From the NCBI GenBank assembly GCA_032164245.1, contig JAVMKO010000003.1:62814390-62878389 (forward strand): DNA of 64,000 nt, in the 5' to 3' direction. How positions within the stretch are numbered: position 1 is the first letter of the stretch; every line of letters begins with the position of its first letter. The translations under genes were made by a program, and so were the position numbers. This stretch comes from Sternotherus odoratus. Taxonomy: Eukaryota > Chordata > Testudines > Kinosternidae. Positions 13,201-24,904 of the stretch are shown here, piece after piece. The notes under the pieces are model-generated. The model did no database searches. It worked only from the letters and a program-made list of their open reading frames with translations, and was not told the DNA's origin.

Positions 13201-14589
13201 AGCCTTGGAAGTGAGCTGAAGAGGCAACATACAGACACTTTTCCTTCTTGGAACCTGTGCTAAGCACAATGCAGATGACAGGATCCAAGGATTGGGATTT
13301 CAGACTTTTGACGAGAACAGAGTTCTTGCTGGCGTGAGCTTATAGTGGTAAAAAATTAGTCAGTAGGACTGGGAGAAAATATTCTTTGGCTGATAATGCG
13401 GTGGTCAAATAATAATATTTTCCCCTTACAAAAAACAAAATTTGACTGTTTAAAAAAAGTGAACTTCCAAAACAAAACAAAAAAACCATGTTGACAATTC
13501 TAATTTTTTTTTATTTTTTTGGTCATCAATCCTAGATTAAAATATTTTTGGTTAAGTTTGACACTGAGCTATATTGCACTTGGCCACACAATGCCTGGTC
13601 CCCATTCTTTTTTATGGGATAGGCTTGTTGGCTAGACTACATCTCCCTTGATGCATCAGATGGGTCAGTAAGAGGTGAGACAGCATGGTGCAGTCTAGCA
13701 TGGGCCATAGGGGAGAATAATAGTTTTGAACTAGAATTCCCAGGAGGCATAGTGACTGCACAGGTGAATACAGTTTAATGTCAAACTGCCCTGAAACAGA
13801 ACACTGCAGTATATTTTTGACAAACTGCATTTTTTTTCTTTGATTTTCCCCGGGTGGAAACTCTGTTTTCAGCTGAAAGTTTTGACAAAAAAGTCAAATT
13901 TTTCCATGGGAACAGTCATCTTATTTTCTAACTAGCTCTAGAAAGTTTGTGTTATGGATGGTAACATGTAAGGTTACAACAACTAACTTTTAATATTTAT
14001 GACCAAGATGTTCCACCTTCTCAACACATTTCAGCCGTCTCTATTTTTTTCCATCTCTTAAGCAATTATTGTCCACATTCAACTGTCAGTACTGAAGGAA
14101 CAAGTGCAGACTGCCCAACTTGAAAGAGAACTACTGTATCTTAGTTTTTTAAACTGTCACCCAACACCATGCTATCTGACAGTCTTCCATGTAAAAATCA
14201 ATAGTAAGTACAAAGTATATAGCAGTCATTATGGAGCAGCTGATACATTTACCTTTCCCTGATGAACCACAATTATACATTTGGCTTCCAAAGCTATTTT
14301 CCCCCAAACTGTTGCTAAAGGGGAAAAATAAAATCAGTATGTCCATGTCTGTGCATTTCTCAGCCAGCTGTCAGGCAGCGATGGTCCTGTTGTCATGAAA
14401 ACCCAGGAATTAGAGGTAGTGGTGGTTGGTTTTAGAAAGGTCCTGGTTGTGGAAAGGAACAGAACACACTTGTAAGAGATTTACAATAGGTTACCTAAGA
14501 TACAGTTAATTACAGCATTTTTTTCTTCTGTGGGGGATTACAAATGCTCTAGTCTGTCCTTTCCTAGCACTGAGACATGCTACACAAGC
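10261..14589. other. unassigned AT-rich non-coding DNA
   Basis: I see no gene or bounded mobile element. A block at 13610-13830 includes GACTACATCTCCC and ends in pyrimidine-rich sequence, and has the feel of an old dispersed repeat, but I cannot define it. Confidence 0.45.
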
Positions 14590-15020
14590 AGGTGTGGGAG
14601 GGGAGGGCAGGAGGATTCTGTCAGGCAGTCAGATAAAACCAGCACGGCATCCATTTCCTGAAGGTTTGTGGTGCTATGCTGAAAACCCAATGAAGGCCCT
14701 ACTTTCCCCTTTAAAGATCAATCTTGATCTTTTAAGCACCCTGAATCATGAACCTTTCCAGAGTTTCCCACATTTGCATTTAGGAATCTGTTCTTTGTGG
14801 GGAGGGAGATGTCTAACCAACCCTTATGGAATGAGAGAACAGAATTTTGGTTCATACATTCATGTTCACTTGTGGTGGGCAAAGCACTGGGATATAGCTG
14901 TCATCTATGGTTCCTGCACAGTTCAGAAACCTCATCCTCTGAAAGCCAGCTATTCTTTCTGGAACTTTTCTTATGGCAATTATCAGTGGGTGAATCATAG
15001 TGTTAACTGTCCATAAACCA
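14590..15020 (-). pseudogene. PIF-Harbinger transposase relic
   Basis: The minus-strand translation contains FLNCAGTIDDSYIPVLCPPQ, at about 14890-14950. This lines up with the block of PIF-Harbinger transposases that carries the first catalytic Asp (family pattern: F-P-N-C-x-G-A-I-D-G-T-H-I-P-I). The G after the Asp is changed to D and the H to Y, so the site is probably dead. Further along the strand, near 14700-14720, an LKG block resembles the late LKGR motif, with most of the middle of the protein missing. Stops and frameshifts are present. The plus-strand 140-codon open frame here is a shadow. The many Harbinger-type MITEs elsewhere in the window would need such a transposase. Confidence 0.45.
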
Positions 15021-16247
15021 CAACTTTTCCAACCCCAAAGGCTTTTGCAGCAGACCTATAGCTGTTTGTTGCAGCCAGCTTCCACAGGACTGCTCTTACA
15101 TATTTCATACTGAACATTTCTCTATGATACATTTAGCTTTCTTTTTTCTCCCCCAGACAGAACTTTCATTGAGTTTAATGGATTTGACCTGTATGAGGAT
15201 TGCTAGAACAGGCCCAAAATGTCTATGATCAGAAATGGCATACTTTCAAGTAATATCTCCTAATTGACTAGTGATATTTAGAAATTGTTCTATTTGCAGC
15301 TGAAGTTTTAAAGCATATGTGCTGATTTTTCCAGTAATTGTTCAGAGCTTTAATTTATTCCCTTTGAGATTTTTTTCCTTAATTATGTTCACTCTCAAAA
15401 ATACTTAATTTATTTGATTATTATTTAATTTCCTTGCTATTGCCTGATTAACATTTTGGAGTATATTGTCTGTTGGTTTGCATTTACTTAATTCTTGGTT
15501 TAAAATCTTTTAAACATCCAGTTTATTATCTTCATTCTGCTGCTCTAGAATTGTCAGTAATGTTTTAAACAGCTTAGCTCATAGATATTTGCTTTTTTGC
15601 AACTACCGTTTTCATCCTGATCTACACTAATTTTTTCTGCCTGCTAGTGATGTTCGTCAAAAGTCTTGCAATTCTTCATTCTGAGCTTTTAAAGTGGTTT
15701 CATAATAACTGTGCACATCAAGGCTGCATGAAGTTTAACTGCAGACTACTCATGCTCCTTGAAAGTGAAGAGCTTGATGTACATTTATTCAGCACTTGAG
15801 GAAAGTAGATTTTGATGCACTGTGTTTTAGCTCCAATATTTTCTTTGCCTCACTAACAGATTTTTCACTATTTGTTTTTACAATCTCTCTATATAACTTC
15901 ATCTTGTTTAGTAGTTTTCCATACAAACTGTACTGCAAATGCTGAACAGAATTAAATACAAGCAGGTTGATACTATATAGTGCAAGAAAAAAAACAGAGT
16001 TTGCATAATTAAAATCTGATGACTAAAGGAAAAGTGAAATTAGCAGGCAAAAGCCAAAAAAAAAAAAGTCTACTAGTGAGATGAAAACTAAGGCAGAGGT
16101 ATAGAGAAAGATATTTTAGATTGCAGGATGCTAAAGAGAATTCTTTCAGAGCTATAGCAACAAGACTTAAAAGGCTAAAGAAGCACAAGAACAGAAGATA
16201 GAAATACACAATTCATAAATTAGGCAGCCTTATAGAAAGCAACTTTA
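15021..16247. other. unassigned AT-rich non-coding DNA
   Basis: I see nothing recognisable in this stretch beyond A/T runs and ordinary non-coding sequence. Confidence 0.5.
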
Positions 16248-16255
16248 CACTAGAT

Positions 16256-16571
16256 CAGGGTTTCTCAAACTGGGGGTTGTGACCCCCTGGGGGGTCGCCG
16301 AGTGCTCCCCGGGGGGTCGCGAGCTCCTGCTGCCGCCGGCACCCTGCCGCCACCGGGGCCACAGCTGGCAGCCAGCCTGCGGCAGGGACCAGGGCTGCAG
16401 CTGGCAGCCCGCCCAGCACTGGGGCCAGGGTGCGGCCGGGAATGGGGCCAGGACGCAGTGGGGTCCACGCCTGTATTGAATTCGGCGGCTTTTCGGCGGA
16501 CATGGAGGGGTCGTGCCTCACCGCCGGAGCAAAAAAAGGGGTCGCGGTCTCAACAAGTTTGAGAACCGCTG
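16256..16571. mobile_element. hAT-type MITE with perfect 8-bp target duplication
   Basis: The element starts CAGGGTTTCTCAAACT and ends AGTTTGAGAACCGCTG. The ends are inverted repeats of each other with two mismatches over 16 bases. It is flanked by identical 8-bp copies of CACTAGAT at 16248-16255 and 16572-16579. The 8-bp duplication and the CAG...CTG ends with TCTCAAAC are typical of the hAT superfamily. The interior is a GC-rich island unlike its AT-rich surroundings, and the open frames across it on both strands are artefacts of that composition. It has no transposase, so it would have moved in trans. Confidence 0.9.
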
Positions 16572-16579
16572 CACTAGAT

Positions 16580-18088
16580 GTTGAATTGAGTGAGGAACTT
16601 GCACATGAAGCTGATATGGCCATGCTTCTTGGAACATACAGGAAGAATCTGAAGAGGATACTGCAAAAAGAGAGGATGCATGGACAAGCATCAGAAGATG
16701 AGAATATCACACACAGCAACACAATTTGAGATGACTTAGCCAGTCTGTTTCCCATTGATTCCCACATAGAAATGTGTAAGTTCCAGTGATGGAACATCTT
16801 AACTGAAGGATTAAAGCAATTAATTGGTTCAACAGAAAAATGATTAGGCTACTCCCACTCGAAAAGTAATCTTGTTTTAAAAGATAACTAAATATAAAAA
16901 CACAACAGAACTGAAAGATGAGGAAATAGACTCCAGTGAATTCAATCCCTTTATTAGCAATAAATGCAGTTGAGGGTTTCTCTCTCTCATACCCTTAAAT
17001 TCTTCATCTATTGAATGTCTTGCCAAGAACTACTGATGGCCTACCTTCTACTCTTGAAGAATGAAGTTTGCTTTGGATCATATTTTTCCCCCATGCGATC
17101 AACTGTAGATAGCTAATCAATGGGTCTTTTCACTGAACTCACTAGAAGGTGTCACTTTGGTAAGCTAAAGAACAGATTCAAAGGTTTAGGGCTGCTACTT
17201 TTCAAGCCAATAGTAGGCAGTGATGTAGTCCTAAAGTCGAAGATACTGGAATGCCACTAAAATACGGACTTCCAATAAAATCTGAATTCATAATTTTTAA
17301 GAAATACTGAACTTTTAGTACAGTAGTTTTTGGATAACCCAGGCATGCCTGAAGACAGGCAGGTTTTCTGAAACAATGAGGTGCAGGGTTTCAGAAAAGG
17401 AAAAATTGTACACATATACATGCATTATAGAGTGTGGGAGACACCAAAAAAATGAGGATCAAAAGGCAGTGAAAAGAGAGGATTGCAAGAGACACTGGAG
17501 ACCTGCCAATGATCTAGGGTTGGGAAGTACAGAATATATAGTATAGTAACATGGATTTCCAGTGAACTTCTCCACTGTAGCTTATCCTGCTACCCTACTC
17601 AGTAACCTGCCGTAGCCTCAGCATCTATTAGTCTCTGGATCCTTATGTGATCCTTGCCAGATTCACTTTCCCTACCTCCTGTCCACTCCAGTGACAGGCA
17701 TTCCAGGATGCATGAATCTCACCCACACCCTTAGTCCCAAAACTGAGCTGCCCTGGCAAGGTGGCTTATGTGACCTGGAAGGAGGAGGAGCAGGAATTAG
17801 AAAGTGAATCCCCCTTGCTGATGGTTGCCATATCCAGCTCCTACCCTGCTCAGAAGGCTCCAGTGGCTTAAGGTCACTACGTATCTCTACTGGGGATGCA
17901 GTTTGCTCTGGACTTTTGCAGAAATGAGCAAGGCTGAGCCTGGAGATGCACTCACCAGTGAGTGCATCTCTGGGGGCCCAAAGAAGCTCAGGATCTGCAT
18001 GATACAAGGATCAAGCTCCCCCTCCTGGCTCAACTATTAAACAGCAGTAGCGTAATAGTACTGAAATGGCATTCTGGCTCGACTACAC
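16580..18088. other. unassigned non-coding DNA with a small perfect palindrome
   Basis: I recognise no gene or bounded repeat. A perfect 13-bp-arm inverted repeat with a 2-base loop is at 17943-17970 (arm GAGATGCACTCAC). Confidence 0.45.
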
Positions 18089-19259
18089 CAGTGATTCTTG
18101 ACTTGGGGTACATGTACCCTTGGGGATATGCAGCGGTGCTCCAAAGGGTACAGCAACTCATCTACATATTTGCTTAGTTTTACAACAGACTACAGAAAAA
18201 GCACTAGTGAAGTCAGTACAAACTAAAATTTCATACAATGACTTGCGTATACTGCTCTATATACTATACAGTGAAATGTAAGTACAGTGCTTATATTCCA
18301 ATTGATTTTATAATTATATGGCAAAAATGAGAAAGTAAGCCATTTTTCAGTACTAGTGTGCTGTGACACTTGTGTATTTTGTCAGATTTTGTAAGCAAGT
18401 AATTTTTAAGTGAGGTGTAACTTGGGGGTATGCAAGACAAATCAGACTCATGAAAGGGGTACAGGAGTTGTAAGAGTGGGTACTCCAGTCTCTGTGCTCT
18501 TGAGTACAGAGAAAGGGACTCTTATGCCAGACCAAATAACTCTAAGCTGCTTTCCAGCCAAGTTAATTCTCTACACCCCAAGACTCCCCCCTTTTTACCA
18601 GCTGGGAACTTGGGGAACCATGGCTGCCACCATCTGAGTAGATATCCAAGGCCCTGGATTGGGGTACTCAGACTCCCCAAAACCCTAACTCTGTCCCCCT
18701 CCGAGAGCCAGAGCCTGGAGGCTGTGTCACCTCCCCCCTCCTCTCTTCTCATTGGAGAGACAGACAGACGCCGTTCCTCAGATTATACCATGAGCTGATC
18801 CTTTTACCTACCTCCCCCCTACCTCCTCTCTTCCCAGCCTGGAAGCAGAGGAAACCTTAAGGGAAGTAAACCAAACATTTTATAACTACAAGATTTAATA
18901 AAGAAAAGAGCATAGAACATCGGCACAGTACAGCTTACAATTTAGAGTTCTCTAACTTCTGATCTGAAATGGACAGAGACACCCCAATAGCTTCAGACTT
19001 TATGCAAAATCAAAATATTACTCACAGTTAGCGAAGTAGGAATATAAGAAGGAAAGTTGAGTCATCTCCTCAGCTAGAGATGAGCTCCCGGACCCATGCC
19101 CATGTTGCATGGCAAGCCCAAACTGAAACGAACTCTAAAACCTCTCCCCCTCCCTCTCTCATAGCAGGGAAGCTCTTATGTCATTTGTTCTCAGGTAACA
19201 TTAACCCTCTCCAGCACTTTACACTTATGACAGGAGTCTCAAAAGGTTGAGAGCCACTC
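18089..19259. mobile_element. hAT-type MITE split by a solo LTR
   Basis: The left end CAGTGATTCTTGACTTGGGG and the right end GGTTGAGAGCCACTC are the degraded inverted termini of a widespread hAT-type MITE family. The internal landmarks GGTACATGTACCC, a long AT-rich body, and AACTTGGGGGTATGCAAGAC are in order. The presumed 8-bp target copies are GACTACAC (18081-18088) and AACTAAAC (19260-19267), with six of eight bases matching. The MITE is interrupted at 18469-19232 by an LTR, after which its last 27 bases resume. Confidence 0.75.
18469..19232 (+). mobile_element. solo LTR with 5-bp target duplication GGAGT
   Basis: The segment begins TGTAAGAGTGGG and ends CACTTATGACA (TG...CA ends). It is flanked by GGAGT at 18464-18468 and 19233-19237. 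It interrupts a hAT MITE whose sequence resumes immediately afterwards, so the boundaries are supported independently. A polyadenylation signal AATAAA is at 18897-18902. The length is 764 bp. No internal gag or pol is present, so the provirus collapsed by LTR recombination. A 5-bp duplication fits gypsy or ERVL-type integrases, and I cannot choose between them. Confidence 0.8.
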
Positions 19260-19267
19260 AACTAAAC

Positions 19268-21480
19268 CACTGATAGTAGGAATTTCTAGAGGATGGGGAT
19301 TCCATTTTGTGGCAACTTTTGGGTTTCAAAATTTGTTTTATGTTTACATTTGAACAAAACCTTTGATCATTCATTTTTTGAGAATGTTACATAGTGTCCA
19401 TTTTGGGGTCAAAGCCTGAGATTTTCAATTCAGGTAAATTTTCTGAGCCCACCATCAAATCCAATTTATCACCAGGTGGTGGTTAGGCATTATCTTAGGA
19501 TGGGAAAAACTCAGATACAGAATCTCCTACCTCCCAGGTCAGTTCACTAACCGCTGGACTACAGAGTACTTGTTTTCAGGAGAGATCAGAGAATCTTAGA
19601 CACACAAAATCTTCCTAACAAAAACCTTGGTTGAAACAGATGTGTCTCAACAGATCATTTCAGTTTCAGTGAAACAGCATATCTTGACTAAATTTGGCTT
19701 GTCAAAGATCTGGCCAGCTCTCATCAATAGTCTGTACTGATGTGCAATCTCTCCACAGAGAAAGAAATGCACAGAAATTATTCCCACCCTTTAAAACTCT
19801 TTCCATCTACTGTGTTGAACAGGAATGAGCTCTTCACGTAGTTGAGCACCAAGCAACATTATTCCAAAATTTTTCTGACATTTGTAGTGTAGAGAAACAA
19901 GAAATGGTAGGGGTCACATCTTAATTGCCTCTGTGAATATTCAGGCTTGTAATTCCCACTACTCCTTGCATTAGGGGATGCCAGGATTAAAAACAAGCAA
20001 GCTAATTGCCATAGTTAATTATGAATATTTTGTTATTAAAGGAAAATAATATAAGCTGTGAACAATGGTTATTTCAGTTACAATGTCTTATGCCTCTCTG
20101 TGGAGAGCTTAATAGAGATTACATCTTTGAGAGTGGGTCTGCCGCTGGTGGGGGCGCAAAATTAGTAGCAAGGCCTTCAGTACTTTATCATAGACAAATA
20201 AAACAGTTTATAGATTTCCAAAGCAATTTGCTTTAAGGGTAGACAAGTCTTATCTATTATATCATGAACAACAAAAGTTTATAAAATGGGCAATGTTAAC
20301 TAAGAAACCAAAAAGGGTATTTAAAATTCAGTTACTTAAAATAACAGTTTCCAAGAACCATTTTCAAACAGGCAAATTAGTAAATATTTAACATTTTAAA
20401 TTCAGATTAAATCTATTGCATCTTTGTTTTCCAAGGTTAGCATATGTCTCCTTTCTAGAACTACATAGTCTACAGCCATTTCAATGTTTAAGAGAAGAAG
20501 TGTTTACTATCTTAAATTACAGTAGAATTTCAATAGCCCATTAAAAACATTTACATCTAATTCCTTGATAGTACATTGGCGAACGTCTGACCTCAGTGTT
20601 GAAATATTTGGGAGACTTATGTTTCAGAAGTAAAATGGTACTTATTGATGCTGGATGGTAGCTTTAAAAAGATGTATTGAACAAATTTAGATGAGATCAA
20701 AGTGTCATTGAAGTTGAGAGATGGGAGCAGAGTGTGCTACTTGCTTGATCAGAGAGATTTATTCTCTTCACAGTTTCAGTGAAAGCACAGGACACCTTTT
20801 TTAGGGTTAGGTTAGATTTAAATATAAACTACTGTCACTCTTTCATTGAGCCAGTAACTTATGGAATGGTCCAGGTAGCAACATCAGCTCATGAATATGC
20901 AATCTGCTAATACATATACAACAGAGTGGTAAATAGCTTTGTACTCATGGAGTGAATACTCAACTGTTGAATTAACTTTGGTTTCATTAGGGTTTACTAG
21001 AAGCTCAAATTCTTCTTTTAAATGAGTCCAAACATGGTATTTTTATATAAATATCTGACTTATTAATCATAAGGTTAAAAATACTATTTTAAAGACAGTC
21101 TTTCACTAAAATAATCAAAAAAAGGCCTTACCTCTTAATTTATGGAGAAGTGATTCTCGCTTTTTTAATTTAGCACCACCAGAAAACCAATTCATTCCTC
21201 AGTTAATAAACATGCTATATTTAAATGTCATCATATACTAGGGAAGATCTTATATGTATACATGCACACTTTAGTAGCCACTTAATAGTATTAGGCAATT
21301 ATACGAGGTCTTTCATTTAAATATAAACATTTGCAAACAAACTTCTAGGAGATGCCACTATCATTTCTAATATGTAAAGAATAAAATATTTTCTAGTTAA
21401 ACAAGTATTCCTTAAAGTTACACAACTATTTTACAGTGCTTAAACTTAGTTTTGAAAAATATTTCTAGAATTCTTAATAC
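19268..21480. other. unassigned non-coding DNA with a MIR-like fragment
   Basis: A short stretch at about 19460-19575 (the region around CTCCCAGGTCAGTTCACTAACC) resembles an antisense tRNA-derived core SINE (MIR group), with low confidence. The rest is AT-rich and unrecognised. Confidence 0.35.
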
Positions 21481-21715
21481 AAGTCAAATATAGAGTTGAA
21501 AGGGACCCTCAAGAAGTCATCAAATCCAGCCACCTGAGCTGAAGCAGGACCAAGAAAACATTAAATATCCTTGGCAGTTATTTGTTCAGTCTGCTCTGAA
21601 AAAACCACCAATGATGGTGTTTCTGCCATCTCCTGATGGAAGCCTATTCCAGAATTTAACTATCCTTGTATCTAAGAAGTATTTCCTAACTTAAATGTCT
21701 CTTATAGATTAAAGC

Positions 21716-22362
21716 AAAAATATCATATTGCCTCTATATAAATCCATGATACACCCAAACCTTGAATACTGTATGCAGATGCGGTCACCCCATCTCAAAA
21801 AAGGATATTTTTGAATTGTAATAGGTTCAGAAAAGGGTGAACAAAAATTATTAGGGGTATGGAACAGCTACCATATCTGGAAAGATTAATAAAACTTGGA
21901 TTTTACACCTTGGAAAAGAGACAAGAGGGGAAATCATGACTGGTGTGGAGAAAGTAAATATTTCCTCATGTTCCTATTTGCTGTCTCGTAACACAAATGA
22001 AATTAACAGGTTTAAAACAAACAAAAGGAACTATTTTTTCCCCCACGCAACACAGTCAACCTGTGAAACTCTTTGCCAGAGGATGTTGTGAAGGCCAAGA
22101 CTAACAGGGTTCAAAGAAGAACTAGATAAGTTCATGGAGGATAGGTCCATCAGAGGCGTTTAGCTCAAATGGACAGGGATGGTGTCCTTAGCCCTCTGTT
22201 TTCTAGAAGCTGGGAATGGGAAATGGGATGGACTTGCTGATTACCTGTTCTATTTATTTCCTCAGCGGCAGCTGGCATTAGCCACTGTCGGAAAACAGCA
22301 TACTGGCCTAAACAGACCCTTGGTCTGACCCAGTGTGGCTTTTCTTATGTTTGTATGTTGTT
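21716..22362 (+). mobile_element. sense CR1 LINE 3' fragment nested in antisense CR1
   Basis: Plus-strand translation gives a CR1 reverse-transcriptase C-terminus: an LNTVCRCGHPISKKDIFELE block (about 21752-21815) and a later NRFKTNKRNYFFPHATQ block (about 22002-22055). The remnant of the final Phe-Lys/Arg-Leu-Asp region is near 22105-22140. The 3' untranslated part runs through GGTCTGACCCAGTGTGGC to the tail TTTTCTTATGTTTGTATG at about 22340-22358. The antisense CR1 around it continues on both sides, so this copy inserted later. Stops are present. Confidence 0.8.
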
Positions 22363-23788
22363 TTCTCAGGGCTAACTGTGCTTAATTTGTCTTAACCTTT
22401 GTCCGAAGGTCAGGTTTTCTAAACTTTTATCATTTCTGTTGCTCTCCTCTGGGCTTTCTCCAAGTGTGACACACAAAACTGGACACGCTTTTCAGCTGAG
22501 ACCTCACCATTGCTGAGTAGAGCAAATTAGCTCCCATGTCGTGCATGTGACATTTTTGTGTGTATTAACAGGATAATATCTTGGGGGGGGGGGCAACTGC
22601 ATCACATTGTTGACTCATTCAATTTGTGATCTACTATCAATTGCAGATCCTTTTCAGTAATACTACCACCAGGCAGTTATTCCTCATTTTGTAGTTGTAC
22701 ATTGGATTTTTTCCTTCATAGGTGTAGTACTTTCCACCTGGTCTCCATTGAATTTGTACCTGGTCTCCATTGAATTTTATCTGGTTGATTTCAGAATCAA
22801 CCTGGCCTCCACTGAATTTCATCTGGTTGTTTCATCCATTTCAGAATAATTCTCCGTTTTGTCCAATTCTAATCCTGTCCTTTAAGTGCTTGTTACTCCT
22901 CCAAACTTAGTGTTATCTTTATATTTTGTAAGCATATTTTCAATACCCTTACTTATATAATTAATGAAGATATTGAGTAATAACAGACTCGGGACTGGCC
23001 CATTCATGATCCCACTGTCAAAGTTGAAGAACTGATTTAGTAAGTCATTGATAACTACTGAGTGTAGTATTTCAACCAGTCATGCACCTAATTTATAGTA
23101 ATTTCTATCTAGGCCACATTTCCCTAGTTAATTATGAGGATGTCATGTGGGACTCCATCAAAACCCTTATCAAAATATATCATGTCTACTGCTTGTTTAC
23201 TCCTTATCCACTAGGCCAGTAACACCAAAGAAGGAAATTGGGTTGGCTTAGACTGATTTGTTCTTGACAAGTTCATGCTGGCTATTGATTGGTTAATCAT
23301 TTGTTCCAGTATCTTTCCAGGTATTGAAGTTAAGCTGACGGGTCAATAATTCCCTATGTATTTCTTGTAAAGATAGGCAAGACATTTACACTTTTCCAGT
23401 CTTCTGGACCTCCCCCATTCTCTGCAGTTCTCAGATACTTCTGAATGGTTCCACTATGGCTTCAGATAGTTCCTTCGGTACCCCATGGTAAATTTCATCA
23501 GGCCCTGCTGACTTCAATACAGCTAACTAGTCTAAATAGTCTTTAACCTGTTTTTTATTTTGGATTGCGTTCCTTTCTCCTTGTTGTTAATTAATATTGT
23601 GTTGACTATCTGACCATCATGACCCTTTTTGTGAATATTGAAGCAAAATAAGCATTAAACACCTCAGCCTTCTTCATGTCTTGAGTTAGCAGGAAAGGAA
23701 AACTAATAAGTGGAGGCCCTACAATTTCCTTTGTTTTTCTCCCACTCCTAATATACTTAAAGAACCTCTTCTTATTGTCTTCTATATG

Positions 23789-24136
23789 TAGGCCCTATCA
23801 AATTCACAGCCATGAAAAATGCATCACAGATCCATATCTGGCCTCCCCACATGGAATCAGGTCTTGCTACTGCAGATTTTGCATGCTGTTTCCCTTGAAA
23901 TCTGTAGAAGGTGAAATCCACATTTCTCAAAATGGGCGGGGGGGGGGGGGGTCCTGCCCAAAAGAGAATTGCAGAGGAGGTCATAAGGTTATTTTAGGGG
24001 GGTTGCGGTATTGCCACTCCTATTTCTGTGCTGGGTGGTCGGAGAGTGATGGCTACTTAGTGAGGGCCCAGCTCTGCAGGCAGCAGCACAGAAGTAAGGG
24101 TGGCATGGTATGGACCATGAATTTGGTACAGCCCTA
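23789..24136. mobile_element. hAT-type MITE inside antisense CR1
   Basis: The left end TAGGCCCTATCAAATTCAC pairs imperfectly with the right end GAATTTGGTACAGCCCTA. The flanks TCTATATG and TTTATATC are a plausible degraded 8-bp duplication (six of eight match). The CR1 sequence continues directly across the gap, which supports the borders. The interior has an ATTTCTCAAAATGGG start, then a run of 13-14 G at about 23937-23951 and GC-rich sequence. There is no transposase. Confidence 0.7.
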
Positions 24137-24420
24137 TTTATATCCCTTTCTAGGTGCAACTGATTTTGTCCCTATGTCCTTGTGCTATACTTTGTACTCA
24201 ACCTTCACAATCTGACTATGTTTTCACTTCTTCTAGTATTCATTTTGGTTTTCAGGACATTCAAGACCTCTTGGTGGAGCAATATTGACCTTCCACTATT
24301 CTTCCTATCTTTTTTTGGTATCAGGATAATTTACAATTGTGCCTTTAATATTTGTCTCTTGAGAAAAAATACCAGCTCTCAAGTCATTTATCCCTTATGA
24401 GTTTTAAAATGTAGTTTCTC

Positions 24421-24904
24421 TTTATGAAGAAAGAGGGGCTCCTGGCTCAGGCTTTAATAGCCTTGGGAAACCAGGTTGCTCTAAATCATTTGTCTTTGAA
24501 AGTCTTAGAAGAATATTTTTTATAATTCTTAACAAGGGGGAAATGTTCTGCTTTTTGGCTAGATGCACTTGTGTATCAGTTCCCATGATTACCATTAATA
24601 ACTGCTGCCAGATACGATACAAAACCCAAAATCATTAGTATTCAAATATCACAAAATAAAAACTATATTGAATATTAAATAAAGTAGTTATAAAAAATAT
24701 TGGACCTGGAAAGAAGTACAGATTTATGGGTGAGGAAGCGTTTTGTGCCTATCTTAGTAGAAGAAAGCAAAGTTTTCCTAGGAGTTTCTTTAAGCTTGAA
24801 TATTTCCATTAGCACAATAGATAACTAAGAACATAAGATATGAACTACCGTTGTCCAAGCACCATCCATAAAATATTTCTAAGTATTTTCAAAAATTCAG
24901 TAAA
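24421..24904. other. unassigned non-coding DNA
   Basis: No recognisable gene or repeat is visible. Confidence 0.5.

Larger units (their letters stand above)
21490..24420 (-). mobile_element. antisense CR1 LINE, interrupted twice
   Basis: The plus strand reads as the complement of a CR1 3' half. The 3' tail is at 21490-21540 (GTTGAAAGGGACCCTCAAGA). The sequence then runs to 21715, resumes at about 22380 (near TTTCTGTTGCTCTCCTCTGG) and continues to 23788. This includes TTGTTCTTGACAAGTTCATG near 23262 and TTAAGCTGACGGGTCAATAA near 23330, which complement the reverse-transcriptase region. It resumes again at 24137-24420. Stops and small indels are frequent. Two later insertions break it: a sense CR1 at 21716-22362 and a hAT-type MITE at 23789-24136. 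A local duplication of the GGTCTCCATTGAATTT block is at 22730-22830. It is a dead copy. Confidence 0.85.

Noticed and set aside
16255..16797. 180-codon minus-strand open frame
   Set aside because: Most of it is inside a hAT MITE with a perfect 8-bp duplication, and the rest is flanking non-coding DNA.
23937..23951. G-run as a G-quadruplex regulatory site (also 26506-26524 and 27224-27238)
   Set aside because: These are single mononucleotide runs inside or near repeats, with no promoter context, and are probably ordinary slippage tracts.
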